Assembly (NCBI RefSeq): GCF_007827695.1
Contig: NZ_VITA01000012.1
Location: forward strand, 62,001-126,000
DNA: 64,000 nt
Origin: Sinorhizobium medicae
GTDB taxonomy: Bacteria; Pseudomonadota; Alphaproteobacteria; Rhizobiales; Rhizobiaceae
Direction of reading: 5' to 3'
The notes below the pieces were generated by a model. The model searched no databases, was not told the DNA's origin, and saw nothing but the letters and a program-made list of their open reading frames with translations. Numbering within the stretch: the stretch's first letter is position 1; the number at the start of each line of letters is the position of its first letter. Shown here in pieces: positions 1 through 7,443 of the stretch. A program made the translations under genes and the position numbers.

Positions 1-10
1 CAGACAACCA

Positions 11-706
11 TCAGTCACGATGTCTCTGCGGAGCAAGCGCCATTACCTGTGCATATGCCATCGGCGACCGGCTGCCGGGCATGTTCTCGTCGAGCACCAG
101 GGTCTTCACGTCGTCGGAGCGGACGTCCAGCGCAATGACGCGCTCGAGCTTGTCGATCTGCCAGACCGCGTAGCCGAGTTCGGGAACATATCCGCAGTCG
201 CACCCGCAATCGCCACCGAGGATCTCCCGCGGCTCATCCGGCAGGTACATGATCTGCGGCTTCGGCAGCTTGTAGCATTGACCTTCATAGGCATAGCCGT
301 AGATAACACCAATACTCTTGATGTATCGCTCGCCACCCTTCTCGAAGTTCTTCGACGGTATGTTGACGCTGACTGGGAGCTGATTGAATTTCAACTCGTC
401 ATCGAATATTGCAAGGACAATCTGTTGCCTGAAAATGCCGGCGAGAACATCATTGTCGATCGTCCCGAGAGCCGCTTCCTTAACTATTCTGACGAGCGTT
501 CTGAGGTCGTCTTCCTTTAGTGATGTTTCGCGTAACGATGTTTCGATTCTTTGCCGGATTTGCTCGTCTGTAATCTTGAAGATTTCTTCCCGCGTCGCCG
601 GCCGCCCGTAAAGCCGCACCTCGCTTGGATTGTAGGTATCGTAAATCGGCTTGGACAGACCCTCCGGCTCTCTGCCCACTCCGGGATTGCTGCTGCAATT
701 ACTCAT
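11..706 (-). CDS. Hypothetical protein with GGDCGCDCG patch, last gene of the YcaO-TfuA cluster
   Basis: I do not recognise a family for this 231-residue protein. It has no signal peptide or membrane segment. The first half is charged and probably helical. Near residues 165-172 lies a striking Cys/Gly/Asp patch, GGDCGCDCGY, with further cysteines at residue 4 and in GQCYKLPKP. The ATG has a good ribosome site (AAGGAGAGGAAG just upstream), and the gene starts 21 bases after the metalloprotease stop, so it is the fifth gene of the run. Because Cys-rich patches are typical targets of YcaO enzymes, it may be the substrate of the cluster. That is inference: it is long for a RiPP precursor and the patch is not at the C-terminus. 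Confidence 0.75.
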   Translation of the reverse strand: MSNCSSNPGVGREPEGLSKPIYDTYNPSEVRLYGRPATREEIFKITDEQIRQRIETSLRETSLKEDDLRTLVRIVKEAALGTIDNDVLAGIFRQQIVLAIFDDELKFNQLPVSVNIPSKNFEKGGERYIKSIGVIYGYAYEGQCYKLPKPQIMYLPDEPREILGGDCGCDCGYVPELGYAVWQIDKLERVIALDVRSDDVKTLVLDENMPGSRSPMAYAQVMALAPQRHRD

Positions 707-727
707 CTTCCTCTCCTTTTCTGTCCC

Positions 728-1912
728 CTATCTCGCACTGATGATTTCACGCCATACGAAATTGGCCTCCAGGACCCCCGCAGCCTGCCCTCCGGCCGCG
801 GCGACGACGGCGGAAGCGACCTGATCGAGCCGCAAGGTGTCCGGGTTGATCGATGGCAACGACGTTGCGAGCGCCTGCCCCACCGCGTCGCGAGCCGCCC
901 GAAGCGCAAGACCGAAAACCATCGGTTTGATCCGGAACGCCTCCGCCGTCGCCTGGCGAAATCGGTCGAAATCGTCCTGCTCCAGATGCCGGAGGTCGAT
1001 GTCGAGCAGCCTTATATCGGCACAGTCTCGCTCCACGAGTTCGCGATGATACAGCTCGACAATTGAATCGAAGATCGCACCGACGAAGGGCAATGCCCGA
1101 TCGTGCACCTCGCGTGTAACCTCGGACATCCGTCTAAAATTCGTTGCGAGGCGGATCTGGCTTTCCGGGCTGGTCTCCGCAAACCGGTTGAGCTCGTTAT
1201 AGAGCAGGAGGTTACCCTTGGTCCGCCTGAGCAGCCTGTCGACGGCCGACTCGAAATGCAGGAACGAAATCAGCGAGACCAGATCGGAAAAGGCCTCCGA
1301 AAAGGAGAAGAAGTCGCCGCCGCGTGAAACGGAAGTCGGGATACCGGTTTCCGAAAGCAGGATGAGGTGGCCGGTTTCGTGGGCAATCGTGTCGAAATTC
1401 AGTGCATAGGGCCGCTTGATCCCGTCTATATCGGAACAGCCGAGCTCCAGAAATCCATAGCCCGCCTGCGCATTGTCCCAGTTCACGAAAGCAACGATCT
1501 CGAGCCGCGGAAAGGTCTGGTCGAAGAACCAGCGCACCGGCCTGCCCAGATAGCTCTGCCAGATGTTGAGGACGAAATGGACGCAGGCATAGGCATGAAC
1601 CGGGAGGAACGCCCGGGAATCGGGAGAAAGGTTGTCGAAATGACGGTCCGGGCCCGGGGCAGCCGGTAGACGGAGAGCGCCATGGAACGGCGGCAGCCTG
1701 TCAAGACCGTAGGGTTCCTTGTCCTGGACGGGATCGACCACATACATCGTTGCGTCGCTCGGCCCCTCACCGATCTCGTCCCGCGGTATCGGCAGCCAGA
1801 TGCGATCCGGCTTCTCATAGCCGGGGATGAAGGGTGGCTGAGGGAAGATCCAGAAGCGCGTACCTAAGTGCGCGTCACCGGATGCGAGGGCCTCGTCCCG
1901 AAGCAGACGCAT
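728..1912 (-). CDS. Thermolysin-like (gluzincin) zinc metalloprotease
   Basis: A 394-residue protein with the zinc-protease motif HETGH at residues 178-182. The segment SEAFSD follows at 205-210, where E206 sits at the spacing expected for the third zinc ligand; it resembles the NEAxSD of thermolysin-type gluzincins. No signal peptide is visible, which is unusual for a secreted thermolysin and suggests cytoplasmic action. It lies 34 bases downstream of tfuA and 21 bases upstream of the Cys-patch protein, so it probably shares their transcript. A role in leader or substrate cleavage for the YcaO-TfuA system is inferred from position only. The ribosome site is weak, so the exact start is uncertain. 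Confidence 0.8.
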   Translation of the reverse strand: MRLLRDEALASGDAHLGTRFWIFPQPPFIPGYEKPDRIWLPIPRDEIGEGPSDATMYVVDPVQDKEPYGLDRLPPFHGALRLPAAPGPDRHFDNLSPDSRAFLPVHAYACVHFVLNIWQSYLGRPVRWFFDQTFPRLEIVAFVNWDNAQAGYGFLELGCSDIDGIKRPYALNFDTIAHETGHLILLSETGIPTSVSRGGDFFSFSEAFSDLVSLISFLHFESAVDRLLRRTKGNLLLYNELNRFAETSPESQIRLATNFRRMSEVTREVHDRALPFVGAIFDSIVELYHRELVERDCADIRLLDIDLRHLEQDDFDRFRQATAEAFRIKPMVFGLALRAARDAVGQALATSLPSINPDTLRLDQVASAVVAAAGGQAAGVLEANFVWREIISAR

Positions 1913-1946
1913 CGCACAAACTGTCCCCGATTTTAAAATGCCTAAA

Positions 1947-2723
1947 TTATGGTTTCAATTTATAGGTGTTCACCAAATTCGAGTCAATGCCGCCGGCCTC
2001 TAGGTCCCGGAGGAAGGTGTTCGTTGCGATCCAGCCATCAGCGCGGTGCGCCTGACGGTGCTGCGCCAGAAGGACCGGAGCCTTGCGCAGCGCATCCAGC
2101 GCATCGCGACGCTTCTGCCCGATGATTTGCGCTCTGAGTTCGCCGCTCCTGTCGGGCGCGCGGCCCGCCGCTCGAAAGACTGCCGCAAGGGAACGCTCCC
2201 GGAAGTTCATATCTCTAGCGATAGTTGTAAGCCGATCGCGCTCCGAAGGGAGGATGACACCGCTTCGCGACAAGGCGAAAAAGGTCCGCTGCAGGTCGAC
2301 AAGTGCATCCGTCAAAGGAAGAAAACCGAGTTCCGGCGGTCCCGAAAGCACGGCAATCGCATCGTCTGGCGCGGCGTCGGAAAGCGGACCAAGGCTGAAG
2401 CGCCGATACCACCTGTAGATGAGGCCGACGCCGATCATGCCGAAAGCGTCAAGCTCCGCTGCTCTGAGCGCGCCCATGCTGGCGGCTCCGATGACGACAA
2501 TCCCCTGCGCCATCGCCCAGAGGATTTCCTTGTGCCGGACCGCCGGTCTGTCCTGGAATTGTCCGTCTATCAGAACCATGGCGCTCGGACGAAAGGCATG
2601 CGCAGCAAGCAGAAAGTCACCTTGCGCAGCCGGCTGCAGATAAACGGCATCGAGGATTTTTTCCGCCTCGGCAAGCCGCAGGGTCGGACCAAGGAACACC
2701 AGAATCGGACCATCGGCTGCCAT
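1947..2723 (-). CDS. tfuA: TfuA-like protein
   Basis: TfuA-family protein of 258 residues. The family signature is clear: ILVFLGPTL near the start and GAASMGALRAAELDAFGM in the middle, the conserved core of TfuA proteins. TfuA works with YcaO enzymes, first in trifolitoxin biosynthesis in Rhizobium and later in thioamide formation (thioviridamide-type peptides and methanogen McrA), where it is thought to help deliver sulfide. I place the start at the ATG at 2723, beginning MAADGPILVF, seven bases after the ycaO stop. A longer reading frame runs upstream to 2837 but would overlap ycaO and lacks family similarity. Tight spacing implies translational coupling with YcaO. Confidence 0.88.
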   Translation of the reverse strand: MAADGPILVFLGPTLRLAEAEKILDAVYLQPAAQGDFLLAAHAFRPSAMVLIDGQFQDRPAVRHKEILWAMAQGIVVIGAASMGALRAAELDAFGMIGVGLIYRWYRRFSLGPLSDAAPDDAIAVLSGPPELGFLPLTDALVDLQRTFFALSRSGVILPSERDRLTTIARDMNFRERSLAAVFRAAGRAPDRSGELRAQIIGQKRRDALDALRKAPVLLAQHRQAHRADGWIATNTFLRDLEAGGIDSNLVNTYKLKP

Positions 2724-2730
2724 CGCATAC

Positions 2731-3933
2731 TCACCGCAAGACGAAGAAGGGAGAGGCACCAGGAAGAACGGTTCGCACGCAATGTACACCGCCTTCGGCA
2801 CCCACGGAAATGGCCAGCACCGGTCCGAGCCCTGCATCGATCACGCGGCCTGCCAGCGCACCGGAATTTGTGAGCGTCAGCGTCGGTGTCTCCATGAACC
2901 TTGTAGCGTGATCGCCAAGAATAAGCTCCCGGGCCTTCGCTATCGCCCCGTCCGTCCTCCTGCGATAGTGCTCCCTCGTCTGGTCGTCGCGGGCGCCAGA
3001 GATCGCCCCTGCCCGTGCCGAGAGTGCTTCCAGCATTGCGCTTGCAGCCGCCGCTGCAACGCTCGGGCCCGCGGCGTAACCTTCCGTCGGCAGCGCCAGT
3101 ATCGGCTCACCCGGCGAAGTCTCGATCGTCTGACACCAGACGACGGGAACGGATGCCGGAGAGGGAGCGAGCCACAGGGCGAAGGAGATGCCGCGAGCGC
3201 TCGCAACCGACCGAATACGATCAATCCTGTCCCCCAGGCCAAAGGGCGCAAGCCGCATCCGATCGAAGAAGCCATGCGTGGCAAAGGCACGGGCGATCGC
3301 ATCCCGTTCGAGGCATTCCCATAATCCGTGCAGGAAAGCGCCATTGGGGCTGGTATGGCAGGCAAGGCCGGTGGTCGTGCGCAGGAAGACGCCGTCATGG
3401 GCCGGCGGCGGATCGCTGTAACGGGTATGCACGAGTTCCAGCGGCACCGGCTGCACTAAGCCGCTCAGGACATCGATCCCTTCGATCCAGGCAATGACCT
3501 GTTGACGCCATTTTCCACGCCGTTCCGGAACCACGAGGTTCTCAAAGAGACCCTTGGTGACTTCGAGTTGGTCGGCGGTCGCGAGAAAGGTCCGATCTGC
3601 CGGAATGGACTCGGCAAAATAGCGTTCGAGCGATTCCATCAGCGCGCCGACTGCCGCCTCCGCTTTGGAGAAGCCCCTTCCGAGAGACGTAACTTCGGAG
3701 AGCGCGGCAGGCCGGACAGCCTGCATCACCGGCAGCCCGATCCGGTCAAGGCCGGTCAGATCGCCGAGCCGCGTGATGCGCGCGCGGCGGCAGAGCGGAG
3801 GAAGCGCGGCGAGGCAGCGTTCCAGGTTCCCCTCAACCGGATCGGCGGAAAAGGGTACCTTCCGCGCGGAGACGATAGAGGCATGGAGGTCCGCGGCGGT
3901 GCCGTCGACGCCCGCGCCGTTCTTCGGCCTCAC
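2731..3933 (-). CDS. ycaO: YcaO-domain ATP-dependent cyclodehydratase/thioamidase
   Basis: YcaO-domain protein of about 400 residues. YcaO enzymes phosphorylate a peptide backbone amide with ATP, giving azolines or, with a TfuA partner, thioamides. Conserved nucleotide/Mg-binding segments are visible: SKAEAAVGALMESLERY around residues 89-105, and GAFLHGLWECLERDA around 198-212. The reading frame stays open to 4164, but that extension lies inside the cyclase gene, so I chose the GTG at 3933, ten bases after the cyclase stop, which gives the usual family length. No ocin-ThiF or E1-like partner is encoded nearby; TfuA is the only recognisable partner, which favours the thioamide-type chemistry (inference). 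Confidence 0.87.
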   Translation of the reverse strand: MRPKNGAGVDGTAADLHASIVSARKVPFSADPVEGNLERCLAALPPLCRRARITRLGDLTGLDRIGLPVMQAVRPAALSEVTSLGRGFSKAEAAVGALMESLERYFAESIPADRTFLATADQLEVTKGLFENLVVPERRGKWRQQVIAWIEGIDVLSGLVQPVPLELVHTRYSDPPPAHDGVFLRTTTGLACHTSPNGAFLHGLWECLERDAIARAFATHGFFDRMRLAPFGLGDRIDRIRSVASARGISFALWLAPSPASVPVVWCQTIETSPGEPILALPTEGYAAGPSVAAAAASAMLEALSARAGAISGARDDQTREHYRRRTDGAIAKARELILGDHATRFMETPTLTLTNSGALAGRVIDAGLGPVLAISVGAEGGVHCVRTVLPGASPFFVLR

Positions 3934-3943
3934 ACCGTCTCGC

Positions 3944-6900
3944 TCAGTGCCTGATGACAATGCCGAGCTCCCGCGTCGATTTTCGAGCCCGCCTGAGCAA
4001 CGCCGTCGCCCCTTGGCTCTCAGCGATCTCGATAGCGCAGCGCAGGTCCGCAGCAACAACTTCCTTACGCTCCCCTGTACGCGCCAGAAGAATTGCACGG
4101 CACCGGTGCAACTCCGCCAGCCAGTAGGCGTGACCGGTTTCCTCACCCTTCCCGATCGCCTCATTCACCACGTTGATCGCCGGTTCGATCCTTCCGGCAA
4201 GACCCAGCAGCGTTGCGTGCATGCAAAGATAGATCGGCAGATCCGCGACGGCACCGAGCTCGCGCAATTGAGACAAGCCGCTCTGGAACAAGGCATGCCC
4301 GCTCGCAAGACTCGTGCGATGTGCCTCGGCCCAGCCGCCGAAGAGATTCGAGAGGCCGGACAGAGACTGCATCTTGTGCCTCTGGGCAAAATCCGCCATT
4401 CGCAGGGAAATACGGGTGAGCCCTTCGAAATCGTCCCGGTAAAAGGCCGACACCGCTTCTGTGTCCAGGGAATGCGCCTTGCTGTGTGCATGCGCTATCC
4501 GATCCGCGAAAGCGATCATTCTCGAAAGCGCCGCGTCGGATGCCTTGGTGCGTCCTGTGAGCCACAGGGAGAGTGCGAGTTGGCCGAGGCCGCAGACCTT
4601 GGCGTCATGCCCACCGAACTCCGTCCGGCTCTCTTTGGCCCGCTTTTCGTCATAGAGCGCAAGGCCCGCCTTGATCGCCTCCTGCGTTTCCCGATGGCGG
4701 CCGAGATTGAAATCGATCGCCCAGATGCAGTGATTGACCTGGAGCTGGATTTCCGGCTCATTGGCCTTCGACAGCATCGACCGCACCTCCAGAGCGCGGT
4801 CGTGCATGACGCGAAAATTCGATCCCGTAAGCCACCAACCCCAGTATATCGGAAACCATTGGGACTGCTCGGACAGCGGCCGCTGACGGGCAATCTCGAC
4901 CGCGTCCTCGTAAAGCCTGCGCGCGGGCTCGGAGCTCAGACCGACTGCTCCTATCAGAATCGGACCGAGCGCCGTAAACGCTGAAAGCTTCAGAGGTTCG
5001 GCGGTGTCGCTCTCGCCCAGTTGGCCGCAGAGATCCAGGGCATGTTCCAGAAACTGTTTCGCCTCGATCATCGCGGACCGGCTCGAACTTTCCTTTCCCG
5101 CAGTGATGAACAAGGGGGCAGCCTCTTCGAGGAGTCCCGCCCGCTCCGCATGTTCGGCAAGAGCGCCCGTATCAATCCATGCGGCGATGCCGCGATTTTG
5201 GTTTACTGTCGTGAAGAGCCGCCGATGCAGCACCTGCCGCTGCTTACGCAGCACGGATTTGTAGATCGTTTCCTGTATCAGCGTATGCCGGAACCCATAG
5301 GCGGTCCGTCCCGGCAACCTTATCCGCGTCAGAAATCCGGTTTCGCAGAGGGTATCGGCAGCGTTTGCAAGTGCGCTCTTGCCGAAATCGGGTAGGAGAG
5401 CCCGAAGCAGGGGCAGGGTCACCTGCGTGCCGGCTACCGCCGCCGCGCGTGCCACCTCCCTGGCCGTGCCCAATTGTTGCAGGCGGGACGCCAATATCGA
5501 TTCGAACGCCGACACATGCGTGGGATTGGCGCTCTCCGACAATCGCATCGTGTCAGGTTCGACGTTTTGCGACACCCATTGGCAGATCTCTTCTATGAAC
5601 AGTGGAACGCCGCCCGAGATCCGTTCCGTCGCGTCGAAGAGATCGGGAAGCAGGTCGAGGCGATGCTCCGGCCATTTTGCCTTTATGGCCAGTCTGGTCT
5701 CATCCGGATCGAGAGGCCGCAACGGCAGGCGCGTCGGGCTGGCTATATCCAGCCATTCCGACGCAGAGGCAGGACGCGATGTCGTGACGAGTAGGATTGG
5801 GAATTGTCCGATTATCCTGGCAGCTTCGCCGAGAAGGTCTTGCGATGTCGGGTCTATCCAATGGATGTCCTCGACGGCCACGACGGCCGGCCCACTTCGG
5901 CACATGGCTTCCAATGCACGAAGCAGGGCGCGATGCGCCCTTTCGCGGATCGCCTTCGGATCCTTGCTCGACGGCTGCCGGCTTCCCTGCGCCCCGAGCA
6001 GATAGGCAAAGATATCGACGACCTCCGCATCCCTGATACCGTTGCGCTCGAACAGAGCCGCTACGGCGGCGGCCGTCGGACCCATCTGGCCGCCGCCGGA
6101 TACCGATCCCGGAAGGTTGTTGAGGAGAGGATGAAGCGTCGAGCGGAACCCGCCAGGGAGACACTGGAAGAAGAGGAGCTTGGAACGCCGGCCGCGCGTT
6201 CGTCTGCGGATTTCCCTCAGCAACCGCGATTTGCCGATGCCGGCATCACCCTCGATAAGGACCACGGAGCCTTGTCCCGCAAGAACACCGTCCCAGATCC
6301 GCCCGATGGTATTCAGTTCGTTCTCTCGGTTGATCAAGGGTCCGCCGAGCCGGCCGAAAGCATAGAAGCGGTCTATGCCTACCTTGTGACCGAGCGCGCG
6401 CCACACTTTCTCAGGTGTCGTAAAGCCCTTGAGTTCCTTGCTGCCTTCAAACACAAATGAATAGGACCTGCCTGCAAGGTGGCGTGTTTCCTCGCAAACA
6501 AGCACGCTGCTCGGCGCAGCGATCGCCTGCAGGCGGGCAGCCATGGCAAGAGCGGCGCCCGTGACCGGCTCCTGAGCCCAGCCCTCGCGTGACGCTTCGC
6601 GAACCAGGGCGACGGAAGTGGCGATGCCCACGCGAACCTGCAGATCGTCCTGCCCCGCCTCGCGACCTACCCGCTTGCAGGCTTCGACAATGCCCAGTCC
6701 TGCCCGAATTGCGAGTGAGGCAGCGTCCCTGGCCTCGAGCTCGATCGGAAAAAGCGCAACGCCGCCATCGCCGGCCTCGTGCTGCATCACGCCCGAATGC
6801 GATGCAATTTCTTGCTTCGAGGCGAATTGGAACGCGGACATCAGTTCCTGGTAGTCCTCGATATCCATGACATGCATCAGATCGGTCGAGCCGACCAAAT

Positions 6901-7015
6901 CGTAGCAAAGTGCCGTGACGATGCGCCGCTCGCCTCCACGCACGGAAGAGCCGCCCGAGCCTTGTCCACGCTCGGGCGCTTTTCGTGGTGTTTTGGTCCG
7001 GCTATCACGCAGCAT
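3944..7015 (-). CDS. Class III nucleotide cyclase / AAA ATPase / TPR signalling protein
   Basis: A 1023-residue multidomain protein. Residues about 30-205 form a class III adenylate/guanylate cyclase domain: metal-binding Asp in CYDLVGST (D39), a second in AGDGGVALF (D83), and a VTGAALAMAARLQ segment. A STAND-like ATPase follows, with Walker A GDAGIGKS at 256-263 and Walker B VVAVEDIHW near 378-386. The C-terminal half is alpha-helical repeats of TPR type. Such proteins usually sense an input through the repeats and couple it to the ATPase and cyclase. It is the first gene of the ycaO-tfuA run and may be its regulator. Whether the cyclase makes cAMP is not decidable from sequence. Confidence 0.88.
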   Translation of the reverse strand: MLRDSRTKTPRKAPERGQGSGGSSVRGGERRIVTALCYDLVGSTDLMHVMDIEDYQELMSAFQFASKQEIASHSGVMQHEAGDGGVALFPIELEARDAASLAIRAGLGIVEACKRVGREAGQDDLQVRVGIATSVALVREASREGWAQEPVTGAALAMAARLQAIAAPSSVLVCEETRHLAGRSYSFVFEGSKELKGFTTPEKVWRALGHKVGIDRFYAFGRLGGPLINRENELNTIGRIWDGVLAGQGSVVLIEGDAGIGKSRLLREIRRRTRGRRSKLLFFQCLPGGFRSTLHPLLNNLPGSVSGGGQMGPTAAAVAALFERNGIRDAEVVDIFAYLLGAQGSRQPSSKDPKAIRERAHRALLRALEAMCRSGPAVVAVEDIHWIDPTSQDLLGEAARIIGQFPILLVTTSRPASASEWLDIASPTRLPLRPLDPDETRLAIKAKWPEHRLDLLPDLFDATERISGGVPLFIEEICQWVSQNVEPDTMRLSESANPTHVSAFESILASRLQQLGTAREVARAAAVAGTQVTLPLLRALLPDFGKSALANAADTLCETGFLTRIRLPGRTAYGFRHTLIQETIYKSVLRKQRQVLHRRLFTTVNQNRGIAAWIDTGALAEHAERAGLLEEAAPLFITAGKESSSRSAMIEAKQFLEHALDLCGQLGESDTAEPLKLSAFTALGPILIGAVGLSSEPARRLYEDAVEIARQRPLSEQSQWFPIYWGWWLTGSNFRVMHDRALEVRSMLSKANEPEIQLQVNHCIWAIDFNLGRHRETQEAIKAGLALYDEKRAKESRTEFGGHDAKVCGLGQLALSLWLTGRTKASDAALSRMIAFADRIAHAHSKAHSLDTEAVSAFYRDDFEGLTRISLRMADFAQRHKMQSLSGLSNLFGGWAEAHRTSLASGHALFQSGLSQLRELGAVADLPIYLCMHATLLGLAGRIEPAINVVNEAIGKGEETGHAYWLAELHRCRAILLARTGERKEVVAADLRCAIEIAESQGATALLRRARKSTRELGIVIRH

Positions 7016-7443
7016 GCACTACCCCCACGTCCGGCAGCCGAATTCACTCAGACGCGGCTCGGCATCTGGCGACTGTCCGTTTCTTCCCTTTCAACGTGAC
7101 CCCGACCTGGAAAGGCGTGCGCAAAATCACCCTCGCTGCACGCGGTGTCGGGATCGACTCGGGAAGGCTGATTGCCGCATCGGCCAATGTCAATCGGCAG
7201 GCAGTTGCAAAGCGTACAAGCTGGCAATCTTTAGAGCCTTTGCTGTCTAAATGGAACATTCTGCCGGAGCAGGTTTTCGTCAGGGCGGCGATGATTGGCG
7301 AAGGTTCTATCCGAAGGTACCGCCGAGATCATCACCGCTGAGCCTGGAGGAAGCGGCACTGGATTGCCGCTGAGTTTGGGCTCAACCTCGGAAACAATGG
7401 TGGAGCAGCTCCCAGGCACCCAGCCCGTATCAGGAGACAATCG
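7016..7443. other. Divergent intergenic region between cyclase and patatin genes
   Basis: 428 bases with no convincing gene; a 71-codon minus-strand frame (7044-7259) has no family features. The region must hold the promoters of both the ycaO-tfuA run (leftward) and the patatin gene (rightward). I see no clear inverted-repeat operator or riboswitch. Confidence 0.5.

Noticed and set aside
3665..4984. 439-codon plus-strand frame across ycaO and the cyclase
   Set aside because: Crosses two clear genes in the other direction and has no protein-family features.
7044..7259. 71-codon frame between the cyclase and patatin genes
   Set aside because: No ribosome site or family features; likely part of the promoter region.
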